A stretch of 64,000 bases of DNA from an uncultured Flaviramulus sp. GTDB lineage: Bacteria; Bacteroidota; Bacteroidia; Flavobacteriales; Flavobacteriaceae. The DNA lies in the NCBI GenBank assembly GCA_947501105.1, contig CANMUP010000002.1:827999-891998 (forward strand), in the 5' to 3' direction. How positions within the stretch are numbered: position 1 is the stretch's first letter; each line of letters opens with the position of its first letter. Below the pieces are notes generated by a model that was not told where the DNA came from, made no database searches, and saw only the letters and a program-made list of their open reading frames with translations. Shown in pieces: positions 46,157-55,952 of the stretch. The position numbers were made by a program, and so were the translations under genes.

Positions 46157-47002
46157 TTAATAATCGCCTAAAGTTTCTGGGTTTTGCGCTAATCCAATTG
46201 CTAATTGATCATCGTTAGGAGCTTTACCATGCCATGCATGAGTATGCATCATAAAATCAATACCGTTACCCATCATTGTAGTTAGCAATACACATACAGG
46301 TTTTCCTTTTCCAGTTTCAGCTTTTGCTTCAGCCATTCCTTTTAAAACAGCCTCTATATTATTGCCTTCTTCAATTTCAATCACTGTCCAACCAAAGGCT
46401 TCAAATTTAGCTTTAATGCTTCCCATTGGTAAAACATCATCTGTGGCACCATCAATTTGCTTTCCGTTTAAATCAACAGTAGCAATTAGGTTGTCAACCT
46501 TCTTAGCAGATGCATACATAATGGCTTCCCAGTTCTGTCCTTCTTGCAATTCACCATCACCATGTAAAGAGTATACTAAATGATTATCACCATTTAGTTT
46601 TTTTGCTTGTGCTGCGCCTAAAGCAACACTCATACCTTGTCCTAAAGACCCAGAAGCAATGCGAATACCTTCTAATCCTTCATGAGTAGTAGGGTGCCCT
46701 TGTAAACGCGAATTAATCAACCTAAATGTATTTAATTCATCTACCGAAAAATAACCTGTTCTTGCTAACACACTATAGTAAACTGGTGAGATGTGTCCGT
46801 TAGATAAAAAGAAAAGGTCTTCACCAATGCCATCCATATCAAAATGGTCTTTTCTATCCATAATTTCACTGTAAAGTGCTACAAAAAATTCTGCACATCC
46901 TAATGAACCTCCTGGGTGACCAGAATTTACCTTATGTACCATTCGCAAAATATCTCTACGAACTTGTGTTGTTAAATCTTCTAATTGTTGTGTGTTTGGC
47001 AT
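46157..47002 (-). CDS. Transketolase, N-terminal subunit
   Basis: 281 residues: the thiamine-diphosphate binding domain, with GHPGGSLGCAEFFVAL, the cofactor motif GDGELQEGQNWEA and the later His in HTHAWHGKAPN. It provides the diphosphate and magnesium site and pairs with the C-terminal subunit encoded 711 bases downstream. First gene of the operon. Confidence 0.93.
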   Translation of the reverse strand: MPNTQQLEDLTTQVRRDILRMVHKVNSGHPGGSLGCAEFFVALYSEIMDRKDHFDMDGIGEDLFFLSNGHISPVYYSVLARTGYFSVDELNTFRLINSRLQGHPTTHEGLEGIRIASGSLGQGMSVALGAAQAKKLNGDNHLVYSLHGDGELQEGQNWEAIMYASAKKVDNLIATVDLNGKQIDGATDDVLPMGSIKAKFEAFGWTVIEIEEGNNIEAVLKGMAEAKAETGKGKPVCVLLTTMMGNGIDFMMHTHAWHGKAPNDDQLAIGLAQNPETLGDY

Positions 47003-47245
47003 GTTTAAATTATTAGTTTTTTGCGCGGTAAAAATAATCTTTTAAATAGCCTTAACAAAATTGAAATGATGCATTTATTAACGAAATATGATGATTTGCT
47101 AACAATTGAAAAATTTATTTTAAAATTCATTATAAATAATGTTTTTACTCTTCGAAAATGATATTTTATAAGTATAAATTTTATTAAATGTTTAAGAGCA
47201 GAAGCCGTTTTGTTAATTATCTTTGCCGACGACAGATTTTTGATT

Positions 47246-48376
47246 ATGACATTTGAATTAAAAGCTAAAGATTCTCAAAGTAAAGCTAGAGCAGGAAAGA
47301 TTACAACAGGCCATGGTGTTATTGAAACACCTATTTTTATGCCTGTTGGTACGGTAGCTACGGTAAAAGGAGTACATCAACGCGAGTTGAAAGAAGAAAT
47401 TAATCCAGATATAATTCTTGGTAATACTTACCATTTGTATTTACGTCCGCAAACTCATATTCTTGAAAAGGCTGGTGGATTGCATAAGTTTATGAATTGG
47501 GATAGAAGTATTTTAACCGATTCTGGTGGTTACCAAGTATATTCTTTATCTGCGAATAGAAAAATTAAAGAAGAGGGAGTTAAGTTTAAAAGCCATATTG
47601 ACGGTAGTTATCATACGTTCACGCCAGAAAATGTAATGGAAATCCAGCGCACTATCGGTGCCGATATTATTATGGCTTTTGACGAATGTACACCATATCC
47701 TTGCGATTATAATTATGCAAAAAGATCAATGCACATGACCCACCGTTGGTTAGATCGTTGCATAAATCATTTAGAGAAAACACCTTTAAAATATGATTAT
47801 AATCAAGCTTTTTTTCCAATTGTTCAAGGTAGTACGTATAAAGATTTGCGAATGCAATCGGCGGAATATATTGCAAATTCAGGAGCAGTAGGTAATGCTA
47901 TTGGAGGATTATCTGTTGGAGAACCTGCCGAAGAAATGTATGCAATGACAGATGTGGTTTGTAGCATTTTACCAGAAGACAAACCAAGGTATTTAATGGG
48001 TGTTGGTACACCAATCAATATTTTAGAAAATATAGCGTTAGGTGTAGACATGTTTGATTGTGTTATGCCTACACGTAATGCAAGAAATGGAATGTTGTTT
48101 ACTGCTCATGGTACTATGAATATTAAAAATTTAAAATGGGCTGACGATTTTTCTCCTATTGATGAAATGGGAATTACATTTGTAGATACAGAATATAGTA
48201 AAGCATATTTGAGACATTTATTTACTGTTAATGAGTTATTAGGAAAGCAAATAGCTACCATTCATAATTTAGGATTTTATTTATGGTTGGTTCGAGAAGC
48301 AAGAAAACATATATTAGCAGGAGATTTTAGAATTTGGAAAGATAAAATGGTAAAACAAATGAATAACCGCTTATAG
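47246..48376 (+). CDS. tgt: Queuine tRNA-ribosyltransferase
   Basis: 376 residues from the ATG at 47246 (MTFELKAKDSQ), which matches the family start; an upstream in-frame ATG at 47210 would add 12 residues of no family likeness. DSGGYQV holds the proton-relay Asp, DMFDCVMPTRNARNG the nucleophile Asp. The usual zinc cysteines near the C-terminus are not seen, consistent with loss known in some Bacteroidota enzymes, though I am unsure here. It swaps the wobble guanine of GUN-anticodon tRNAs. The LptG-like gene follows after five bases. Confidence 0.92.
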   Translation: MTFELKAKDSQSKARAGKITTGHGVIETPIFMPVGTVATVKGVHQRELKEEINPDIILGNTYHLYLRPQTHILEKAGGLHKFMNWDRSILTDSGGYQVYSLSANRKIKEEGVKFKSHIDGSYHTFTPENVMEIQRTIGADIIMAFDECTPYPCDYNYAKRSMHMTHRWLDRCINHLEKTPLKYDYNQAFFPIVQGSTYKDLRMQSAEYIANSGAVGNAIGGLSVGEPAEEMYAMTDVVCSILPEDKPRYLMGVGTPINILENIALGVDMFDCVMPTRNARNGMLFTAHGTMNIKNLKWADDFSPIDEMGITFVDTEYSKAYLRHLFTVNELLGKQIATIHNLGFYLWLVREARKHILAGDFRIWKDKMVKQMNNRL

Positions 48377-48381
48377 TATAA

Positions 48382-49458
48382 ATGAAGATATTAGATTGGT
48401 ACATACTGAAGCGCTATTTGTTTACATTTTTTATGTTGCTGCTATTATTTATTCCGATTATGATAACAGTGCATTTAGCTGAAAAAATTGGAAAGATTCT
48501 TGAAAACGAAGTGCCTTTTAATGCAGTAATGGTGTATTTATTAGATTTTACAATCTATTTTACGTATTTACTATTTCCCTTATTTTTATTTATATCAGTA
48601 ATTTGGTTTACCTCAAAGTTGGCGAATAATACTGAGATTATTGCCTTTTTAAGCTCTGGTGTCTCTTTTACTAGGTTTTTAAAACCATATTTAATAGGAG
48701 CTTCTGCAATTGCAGTTTTTTCATTGGTTTTGGGCTTGTATTTAACACCAAAAGCCAGCCAAGGCTTTAACGATTTTAAGTATAAATATTTAAATAAAGG
48801 AAGAAAAGTTGCAGAAAACACAAATGTTTTTAGGCAGATAAATGATAACGATTTTATTTATGTAAGTAGTTTTAACCTTAAAAATAAAACAGGCAACAAT
48901 TTTACTTTAGAGCATATTGAAGACAACAAACTTACATATAAAATAAACGCGAGTAGTATAAAGTATGTTGAAAAGGACTCAACTTATCAATTAAGAAATT
49001 ATGTAAAACGTACGGTTGGCGAATTTGATGATATTATTGAAAGAATGCCAATAAAAGACACATTATTTGCTTTTGACATCGAAGATTTAACTCCAGTTAT
49101 TTACATAGCAGAAACCTTACCTTATAAAGAGCTAACAGATTTTATTAATAAGGAAGAAAAGCGAGGTTCTTCAAATATTGGTCGTTACCAATTGGTCCTT
49201 TATAGAAAATGGAGCTTACCTGTATCTGTATTTATTCTAACCATTATTGCTGTTGCTGTGTCGTCAATAAAAAGACGCGGTGGTATGGGGGTTAATTTAG
49301 CTGTGGGTATATGTATAGCAATGGTTTTTGTGTTTTTCGATAAGATTTTTGGTGTTATGGCCGAACAATCAGATTTTTCACCCTTATTAGCTGTATGGTT
49401 TCCTAATATCATTTTTGGTATTTTAGCAGCATATCTTTTACGTAATGCCAAACGTTAG
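48382..49458 (+). CDS. LptF/LptG-family lipopolysaccharide export permease
   Basis: 358 residues with the LptFG layout: three N-terminal helices (LDWYILKRYLFTFFMLLLLF), a periplasmic beta-jellyroll region (about 130-255) and three C-terminal helices (PVSVFILTIIAVAVSSIKRR, LAVGICIAMVFVFFDKIFGV). It forms with LptB the transporter that extracts LPS from the inner membrane. Linkage to tgt is common in Flavobacteriia. Whether it is LptF or LptG is not decided here. Confidence 0.9.
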   Translation: MKILDWYILKRYLFTFFMLLLLFIPIMITVHLAEKIGKILENEVPFNAVMVYLLDFTIYFTYLLFPLFLFISVIWFTSKLANNTEIIAFLSSGVSFTRFLKPYLIGASAIAVFSLVLGLYLTPKASQGFNDFKYKYLNKGRKVAENTNVFRQINDNDFIYVSSFNLKNKTGNNFTLEHIEDNKLTYKINASSIKYVEKDSTYQLRNYVKRTVGEFDDIIERMPIKDTLFAFDIEDLTPVIYIAETLPYKELTDFINKEEKRGSSNIGRYQLVLYRKWSLPVSVFILTIIAVAVSSIKRRGGMGVNLAVGICIAMVFVFFDKIFGVMAEQSDFSPLLAVWFPNIIFGILAAYLLRNAKR

Positions 49459-49583
49459 GGGTGTTTTTTAAATAATCTATGCAGAATTGCTGAAGCAATT
49501 TTATACAATAACAAGGTAAAAAATGCAAGTATAGCCATAGCTAAATAGAGACTTTTTAACAAAGTTAATGGGTAAAAGAGCAA
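49455..49583 (-). CDS. Possible small membrane peptide
   Basis: A 42-codon frame from TTG (49581-49583), or 27 codons from ATG (49536-49538), reads YPLTLLKSLYLAMAILAFFT then LLLYKIASAILHRLFKK. That is one hydrophobic helix followed by a basic tail. The stop overlaps the end of the LptG-like gene by four bases. It could be chance in AT-rich DNA; the helix-plus-basic-tail pattern is the only support. Confidence 0.3.
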   Translation of the reverse strand: MLFYPLTLLKSLYLAMAILAFFTLLLYKIASAILHRLFKKHP

Positions 49584-49589
49584 GTCAAA

Positions 49590-50504
49590 ATGGATAGATT
49601 ATTTAATAATAAACCCAAACTCAAAAATTATCTTCATCTTCATTTTTTAGTTTTTATTGCAGGTTTTACTGCTGTTTTAGGGGAGTTAATTACCATAAGT
49701 GCAATTCCGCTAGTTTGGTTTAGAATGATTATGGCTTCCATTTTAATGCTTGTTTATATTCTAATAGCAAAAGTTAAATTAAAAGTTTCACCAAAAGCGA
49801 TTATAAAATTTTCGTTAGCAGGTATTATTATTGCTTTACATTGGATTACGTTCTTTGGAGCTATTGACGAGTCAAACATTTCAATTACACTAGCTATGTT
49901 TTCAACTGGTGCTTTTTTTGCTTCTTTTATTGAACCTATTATATATAAAAGAGCAGTTGTTTGGTACGAAATTCTATTCGGAATAATTGTTATAATTGGA
50001 GTTTTTGTAATCACCCAAAGTGAAATTAAATATTTAAATGGTATAATTTTGGGTATAATATCTGCTTTTCTTTCATCTTTATTTGCAGTACTAAACGGCA
50101 GTTTTTTAAAGCAACATACAGCTACAGTTATTTCATTCTATGAATTTATTAGTGGAGTGATATTTATATCAATCTATATACTACTATTTAGTAAAGGTTT
50201 TTCTGCTGATTTCTTTAACCTAATTCCTTCAGATTTTGGTTACCTTTTTATTTTAGCATCTATTTGTACAGCTTATGCATTTATTGCATCTGTTTATGTA
50301 ATGAAACTTATTAGCCCATATACAGTAATACTAACCTATAATTTAGAACCTGTTTATGGTATTTTATTGGCGATATTAGTTTTTCCTGAAAAAGAAAAAA
50401 TGACTCCTGAGTTTTATTATGGAGCAATTATCATAATTGCAACTGTAATGTTGAATGCTGTTTTAAAGAATATTAGATCATTAAAAAGAAAACAGGCAGA
50501 TTGA
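49590..50504 (+). CDS. EamA-family (DMT) transporter
   Basis: 304 residues with ten predicted membrane helices in two EamA repeats (FLVFIAGFTAVLGELITISA start; second repeat near LNGIILGIISAFLSSLFAVL). The signature GAIDESNISITLAMFSTG is typical. Substrate unknown; such proteins export amino acids or other metabolites. It stands alone before accA. Confidence 0.88.
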   Translation: MDRLFNNKPKLKNYLHLHFLVFIAGFTAVLGELITISAIPLVWFRMIMASILMLVYILIAKVKLKVSPKAIIKFSLAGIIIALHWITFFGAIDESNISITLAMFSTGAFFASFIEPIIYKRAVVWYEILFGIIVIIGVFVITQSEIKYLNGIILGIISAFLSSLFAVLNGSFLKQHTATVISFYEFISGVIFISIYILLFSKGFSADFFNLIPSDFGYLFILASICTAYAFIASVYVMKLISPYTVILTYNLEPVYGILLAILVFPEKEKMTPEFYYGAIIIIATVMLNAVLKNIRSLKRKQAD

Positions 50505-50563
50505 TTTATTAAGATTTAACTTTATTTCGTTTTGTTTCTAATTTTAAAACAAAATAAAATATG

Positions 50564-50571
50564 TAATTTTG
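50564..50571 (+). promoter_or_regulatory. Likely accA -7 box
   Basis: TAATTTTG fits the Bacteroidota TAnnTTTG box, 30 bases before the accA ATG. No TTG at the preferred upstream distance was seen, so only the -7 element is supported. Confidence 0.4.
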
Positions 50572-50601
50572 TAAGCTAACTAAAATGAAACCAAAATTCT
50601 T

Positions 50602-51555
50602 ATGGAATACTTAGAATTTGAACTACCAATAAAAGATCTAGAAGATCAGTTACAAAAATGTAAAGTAATTGGAGAAGAAAGTGAAGTTGATGTAACGGAA
50701 ACTTGCGCACAAATTGAAAAGAAATTAAAAGCTACCCAAAAAGAAATTTATAAAAACATAACGCCTTGGCAACGTGTGCAATTATCGCGTCACCCTAACA
50801 GACCGTATACCTTAGATTACATAAATGCTATTTGTGGAGATACGTTTTTAGAGCTCCATGGAGATAGAAGTTTCAAGGATGATAAAGCCATGATTGGTGG
50901 TTTAGGTAAAATAGGAAACCAAAGTTTCATGTTTATCGGCCAGCAAAAGGGATACAATACAAAAACGCGTCAATACCGAAATTTTGGTATGGCAAATCCT
51001 GAAGGGTATCGTAAAGCATTGCGTTTAATGAAATCAGCTGAAAAATTTGGAATTCCAGTGATTACTCTTTTAGATACACCTGGAGCTTATCCTGGGTTAG
51101 AGGCTGAGGAACGCGGGCAAGGTGAAGCTATTGCTAGAAATATTTTGGAAATGACTCGTTTAAAAGTTCCAATTATAACTATTGTTGTTGGAGAAGGAGC
51201 ATCTGGTGGAGCATTAGGCATTGGAGTAGGTGATAAGGTACTTATGCTAGAAAACACTTGGTACTCAGTAATTTCTCCTGAATCATGTTCTTCTATCCTT
51301 TGGCGTAGTTGGGAGCATAAAGAAACTGCAGCAGAGGCATTGAAACTAACTGCATCTGATATGAAAAAATTAAAGATTGTCGATGAAATTATTAAAGAAC
51401 CACTTGGTGGAGCTCATAGAGATAGAGAAAAAACTTTTGCGGCGGTTAGTACTACAATTTTAAAAACTTTCGAAGCACTTAAAAACTTATCACCAAAAGA
51501 TTTGGTATCTCAGCGTATGGATAAATATGCGCAGATGGGAGTCTATAAAGGATAA
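50602..51555 (+). CDS. accA: Acetyl-CoA carboxylase carboxyltransferase subunit alpha
   Basis: 317 residues, full length. Typical blocks are [51 protein letters not shown] and the oxyanion region [15 protein letters not shown]. It carries out the carboxyl transfer from carboxybiotin to acetyl-CoA with AccD. A terminator follows at once. Confidence 0.96.
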   Translation: MEYLEFELPIKDLEDQLQKCKVIGEESEVDVTETCAQIEKKLKATQKEIYKNITPWQRVQLSRHPNRPYTLDYINAICGDTFLELHGDRSFKDDKAMIGGLGKIGNQSFMFIGQQKGYNTKTRQYRNFGMANPEGYRKALRLMKSAEKFGIPVITLLDTPGAYPGLEAEERGQGEAIARNILEMTRLKVPIITIVVGEGASGGALGIGVGDKVLMLENTWYSVISPESCSSILWRSWEHKETAAEALKLTASDMKKLKIVDEIIKEPLGGAHRDREKTFAAVSTTILKTFEALKNLSPKDLVSQRMDKYAQMGVYKG

Positions 51556-51580
51556 ACCTTTAATAACCATAGCATAGTAA

Positions 51581-51611
51581 AATCTGAAGTTAATAACTTC
51601 AGATTTTTTTT
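51581..51611 (+). terminator. accA terminator
   Basis: Perfect 11-bp stem AATCTGAAGTT (51581-51591) and its complement (51595-51605), three-base loop, then a T-run. Confidence 0.9.
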
Positions 51612-51724
51612 ATGGTTATTGACAATATTTGTAAGTTATTAACAGTTAAATTGTTAACGATAGGTTAACAATACAAATTCACTTTATCAAACAAAACACA
51701 AGCAATTTAATTACTTTCGTAGTC

Positions 51725-53266
51725 ATGAAACAACCTAACCAAATTCAAGGATATAAAGTAGATAAAAGCACTATAATTAGTCTTGAAAAAGGAAAAATAC
51801 CACCACAAGCACTTGATTTAGAGGAAGTTGTGCTTGGTGCAATGATGATTGATAAGAAGGGTGTTGATGAGGTTATCGATATTTTAAGCTCTGAAGCATT
51901 TTACAAAGAGGCGCATCAGCATATTTTTGAAGCTATTTTTCAGTTATTTGAAAACAGCGAACCAGTAGACTTATTAACCGTTTCAACACAGTTAAAGAAA
52001 AACTCTAAGCTAGAATTATCTGGAGGCGATTTTTACTTGATTTCATTAACTCAAAAAGTATCATCTTCAGCACATATTGAATTTCATGCCCGTATTATTT
52101 TACAAAAATTTATTCAACGTAGTTTAATAAAAATTTCTAGCGAAATTATTGAAGAATCTTACGATGAAACCAAAGATGTTTTCGATTTATTAGATAAAGC
52201 CGAAGCTAAATTATACGAAGTTACTCAAGGAAATATTAAAAAATCGAGTGAAACCGCTCAAGATTTAGTAATTCAAGCTAAAAAGAAAATTGAAGAAATT
52301 TCTAATAAAGAAGGCCTCAGTGGAATACCAACTGGTTTTAATAAGCTTGATAAATTAACATCGGGCTGGCAACCATCCGATTTAATTATTGTGGCTGCAC
52401 GTCCAGGTATGGGTAAAACAGCTTTAACATTGTCTATGGCAAGAAATATTGCTGTCGATCAAAATATTCCAGTGGCTTTTTTCTCTTTAGAGATGGCATC
52501 AGTTCAGTTAATTACTCGTTTAATTTCTAGTGAAACCGGCTTGTCTTCTGAAAAATTACGTACTGGAAAACTAGAAAAACACGAATGGGAACAGCTAAAT
52601 GTAAAAGTTAAGGGATTAGAAAAAGCACCGTTATTTATTGACGATACACCATCGCTATCTATTTTCGATTTACGAGCCAAAGCACGACGATTATCATCGC
52701 AACATGGTATAAAGCTAATCATGATTGATTACTTGCAGTTGATGACAGGAGGAAGTAGTCATGGTGGAAATCGAGAACAAGAAATATCAATGATTTCTCG
52801 AAACCTTAAAGCCTTAGCAAAAGAGTTAAATGTACCAGTAATAGCTTTATCACAATTATCGCGTGCTGTTGAAACTCGTGGAGGCAGCAAACGTCCTTTA
52901 TTATCTGATTTACGTGAATCTGGAGCGATTGAACAAGATGCAGATATTGTAAGTTTCATTTATCGTCCAGAATATTATAAGATTGATGAATGGGATGATG
53001 ATGAACGATCACCAACCGAAGGGCAGGCAGAGTTTATTATTGCAAAGCACCGTAATGGTGGTTTAGAAAATATTCGTTTAAAGTTTGTTGGACATTTAGG
53101 TAAGTTCGATAATTTAGATGATTTTGATTCGCCTTTCGAGTTTCATTCTAAGATGAATGCAGCTGCAAATGATGATACGTTTAAAGCTGATAATTTTAAA
53201 GCTAGTCCAGACCAAGCTTTCGGTAGTTCGTTTAATGAAGATGACGAAAGTGATGTTCCTTTTTAA
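51725..53266 (+). CDS. dnaB: Replicative DNA helicase
   Basis: 513 residues. The N-terminal collar domain (PPQALDLEEVVLGAMMIDKK) and linker helix precede a RecA-like motor with Walker A ARPGMGKTA and later motifs MIDYLQLM and ALSQLSRAVE, SDLRESGAIEQDAD. An acidic C-terminal tail ends in SDVPF. Chromosomal helicase that unwinds DNA at the fork; it is the likely partner of the DnaC-like loader on the mobile element. Confidence 0.96.
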   Translation: MKQPNQIQGYKVDKSTIISLEKGKIPPQALDLEEVVLGAMMIDKKGVDEVIDILSSEAFYKEAHQHIFEAIFQLFENSEPVDLLTVSTQLKKNSKLELSGGDFYLISLTQKVSSSAHIEFHARIILQKFIQRSLIKISSEIIEESYDETKDVFDLLDKAEAKLYEVTQGNIKKSSETAQDLVIQAKKKIEEISNKEGLSGIPTGFNKLDKLTSGWQPSDLIIVAARPGMGKTALTLSMARNIAVDQNIPVAFFSLEMASVQLITRLISSETGLSSEKLRTGKLEKHEWEQLNVKVKGLEKAPLFIDDTPSLSIFDLRAKARRLSSQHGIKLIMIDYLQLMTGGSSHGGNREQEISMISRNLKALAKELNVPVIALSQLSRAVETRGGSKRPLLSDLRESGAIEQDADIVSFIYRPEYYKIDEWDDDERSPTEGQAEFIIAKHRNGGLENIRLKFVGHLGKFDNLDDFDSPFEFHSKMNAAANDDTFKADNFKASPDQAFGSSFNEDDESDVPF

Positions 53267-53350
53267 GAACTAATCTTCTGTTAAATCATTTTTTAAGGAA
53301 TAATTTTTAAGTATCTTTCGGTATAATAATAGAGTTTATTTCGCCTCATA

Positions 53351-54610
53351 TTGAAAAAGATATTTATCACATTACTATTTATATTCTTAGGGTTTAAAAC
53401 CTACGCATCTTACATCCTAATTCCTATGGATGCTGAGACTCAAAAAAATCATTTAAAAGCTTATGGCATAACCTATTGGACTCTTGAAAAACAATTAAAG
53501 GTTAAATGGTTGCTTAATTATCGTGGTGGCTCATTTTTATTGCCAGATACAGAAGAGATTCAACATGAATGCCAAATACGAGGTGTTTCTTTTGAAGTTA
53601 TTTCCAATTCAAAAGCTGAAACTATATTAGAAGACATAAGTAGTCCAAGCCAAAATATGGAAGCTGTAGTTTTGGAAAAAGCTCCTAAAATTGCAGTTTA
53701 TACACCCTACGGAAAGCAGCCTTGGGACGACGCAGTTACTATGGTGCTAAGCTATGCTGAGATTCCTTATGAGACGGTTTATGATGAGGAAGTTTTAAAT
53801 GATGGGTTATTGCTTTTTGATTGGTTGCATTTGCATCACGAAGATTTTACAGGACAGTTTGGTAAATTTTATGGAGCGTATAGAGCAGCAAATTGGTATA
53901 TTAAAGAAAAAAAGGATGCAGAAGCATTAGCTACAAAGTTGGGTTATAGTAAAGTTTCTGAAGAAAAACGAGATGTAGCTTTAAAAATTAGAGACTATGT
54001 AATTGGAGGAGGTTTTATGTTTGCTATGTGTAGCGCAACGGATAGTTTTGATATAGCCCTATCAGCAGAGGGTATAGATATTTGCGAGCCCATGTTTGAT
54101 GGAGATGGAAGCACACCTGGTTATCAAAACAAAATAGACTATAACAATACCTTTGCTTTTACAAATTATACTTTAGAAAGGAGCCCAACTATTTATGAGT
54201 TTTCTTCTATCGATATGACTAGAAAACGTATGATTCCTAAAACAATAGATTATTTCTCGCTTATGGAATTTTCTGCTAAATGGGATCCAATTCCAACTAT
54301 GTTATGTCAAAACCATACTGCTTTAGTAAAAGGTTTTATGGGGCAAACAACTTCATTTACTAGAGATGAAATTAAATCTAGTGCATTGGTAATGGGTGAA
54401 AATAAATCAAACGGAGAAGCTAAATATATTCATGGAATTAAAGGAAAAGGTTTCTTTACTTTTTATGGTGGCCATGATCCTGAAGATTATCAGCATAGAG
54501 TAGGAGACTCAAAAACTGAATTGGATTTGCATCCAACATCACCAGGGTATCGACTTATCTTAAATAATGTATTGTTTCCAGCTGCTAGAAAGAAAAAGCA
54601 GAAAACATAA
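53351..54610 (+). CDS. Exported protein of the family often labelled asparagine synthetase B
   Basis: 419 residues from a TTG start (53351) that gives a good signal peptide (IFITLLFIFLGFKTYA). Databases commonly call this Bacteroidota family asparagine synthetase B, but no N-terminal Cys glutaminase nor PP-loop SGGxDS is present, so the name is not supported by this sequence. Notable motifs are YTPYGKQPWDDAVTMVLSYA, FDWLHLHHEDFTG and FYGGHDPEDYQHRVGD, suggesting a hydrolase-like or amidotransferase-like fold. Function unknown. Single gene after dnaB. Confidence 0.7.
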   Translation: MKKIFITLLFIFLGFKTYASYILIPMDAETQKNHLKAYGITYWTLEKQLKVKWLLNYRGGSFLLPDTEEIQHECQIRGVSFEVISNSKAETILEDISSPSQNMEAVVLEKAPKIAVYTPYGKQPWDDAVTMVLSYAEIPYETVYDEEVLNDGLLLFDWLHLHHEDFTGQFGKFYGAYRAANWYIKEKKDAEALATKLGYSKVSEEKRDVALKIRDYVIGGGFMFAMCSATDSFDIALSAEGIDICEPMFDGDGSTPGYQNKIDYNNTFAFTNYTLERSPTIYEFSSIDMTRKRMIPKTIDYFSLMEFSAKWDPIPTMLCQNHTALVKGFMGQTTSFTRDEIKSSALVMGENKSNGEAKYIHGIKGKGFFTFYGGHDPEDYQHRVGDSKTELDLHPTSPGYRLILNNVLFPAARKKKQKT

Positions 54611-54705
54611 TTATCTTACTTATTCATTCTTTTTTTATCAAAAACTAGATATTAAGATCCAAAGTTTAATTTTTGTAACTTACTTGTATCTAATATCTAA
54701 CTTTT

Positions 54706-54978
54706 ATGGCTTCTAAAAAGAAAATACTTAAGAAAATTCAAATAGTAATAACCAATCATTTTGATACTCCAGAAGATGCTTTTAATTTTTTTGATAAAAG
54801 TGGAAATGGAAAACTTTCAAAAAAAGAAATTGTTAAGCTATTAAAAGATGCAGAAATAAATGGTTTTATTCGTGGGATAGTATCTTCCAAACTCATAGAG
54901 GGATATGATCAGGATGATGATGGTTATATAAACTGGAAAGAGTTTAAAGTTGCAGTTGATGAGATAAGTAAGGGTTAA
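54706..54978 (+). CDS. Small EF-hand protein
   Basis: 90 residues with two EF-hand loops: DKSGNGKLSKKE (about 30-41) and DQDDDGYINWKE (about 68-79), each with acidic residues at the calcium positions and Glu at position 12. No signal peptide, so probably cytosolic. Likely calcium-binding; partner unknown. Confidence 0.8.
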   Translation: MASKKKILKKIQIVITNHFDTPEDAFNFFDKSGNGKLSKKEIVKLLKDAEINGFIRGIVSSKLIEGYDQDDDGYINWKEFKVAVDEISKG

Positions 54979-54979
54979 T

Positions 54980-55417
54980 TTACTCTACTGCAACCGCTTC
55001 AACTTGATATGAATAAATAAATCCATCAGTACCACTACCTGTAGATTTTAAATTTTGATTGATGGTTAAAATGTTTTGAGAAATTTCGAAGCTTCCAAAT
55101 TCATTTCCTTCAACAGTAAGATAAGTGTTACCATCTATATCAGCAACAGTGTACCCATATGATCCAGAATCTAAACCATCTTCAATAGTATCGTCAGTAT
55201 TTTTATTATCTACAACTAGTGTTTTGGTAGCATCATCAAAAGCCCATACAACAGTATTAAGGCTAAATTGCTCATCTACGCCAGCAACTCCACCAGTTAC
55301 ACTAATTAAATGCCACAAATATCTTACTTTTTGAGGAGTACCAGAGTTTGAATCATTTGTTGAACAACTTGATAAAACAAAGAAGCAACTTAAAGCTATT
55401 ATTACAATCTTTTTCAT
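54980..55417 (-). CDS. Small lipoprotein, lipocalin-like
   Basis: 145 residues with a lipobox (VLSSCSTND) and an all-beta remainder (KVRYLWHLISVTGGVAGVDE, GSFEISQNILTINQNLK) like the lipocalin-type domains common in Flavobacteriia. Convergent with the EF-hand gene, one base apart. Function unknown. Confidence 0.72.
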   Translation of the reverse strand: MKKIVIIALSCFFVLSSCSTNDSNSGTPQKVRYLWHLISVTGGVAGVDEQFSLNTVVWAFDDATKTLVVDNKNTDDTIEDGLDSGSYGYTVADIDGNTYLTVEGNEFGSFEISQNILTINQNLKSTGSGTDGFIYSYQVEAVAVE

Positions 55418-55517
55418 TATTTATTATACTTTGGTTCTATATATAGATGAACAAATTTAAAAAAGGTTGCGTTTATAAATGATAAAATACTTTGATTATT
55501 TTTGAATAAAAATAAAA

Positions 55518-55940
55518 ATGACATTTTTTCAAAAAGAAATACACCTAAAACCCTTTTCAAGAGGGTTTCATTTAATCACTAACGAGGTTTTAGATGTAGT
55601 TACTGAAATTAATCAAATTAAAATAGGTCAATTACAAGTCTTTATTAAGCACACATCGGCTAGTTTAACCATAAACGAAAATGCCGATTACACAGTGAGA
55701 GCCGATTTTGAAAGCCATTTTAATAAAATGGTCCCGGAAAATGCACCACATTATAAGCATACTTATGAGGGACCAGACGATATGCCAGCACATATTAAAA
55801 CATCTATTTTGGGTGCTTCTGTTCAAATACCAATAACCAATGGAAAGTTAAATTTAGGTATTTGGCAAGGGGTCTATTTATGTGAACATAGAAATAATGG
55901 AGGTTCAAGAAAAATAGTTATTACTATATTCGGTAATTAA
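55518..55940 (+). CDS. YjbQ/UPF0047 family protein
   Basis: 140 residues. Motifs are LQVFIKHTSASLTINENAD, HYKHTYEGPDDMPAHIK and LGIWQGVYLCEHRN, which carry the conserved histidines and glutamate of YjbQ (weak thiamine-phosphate synthase activity reported for the family; cellular role unclear). Twelve bases upstream of the cyclase gene, so perhaps co-transcribed. Confidence 0.9.
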   Translation: MTFFQKEIHLKPFSRGFHLITNEVLDVVTEINQIKIGQLQVFIKHTSASLTINENADYTVRADFESHFNKMVPENAPHYKHTYEGPDDMPAHIKTSILGASVQIPITNGKLNLGIWQGVYLCEHRNNGGSRKIVITIFGN

Positions 55941-55952
55941 AATTATGATTTA

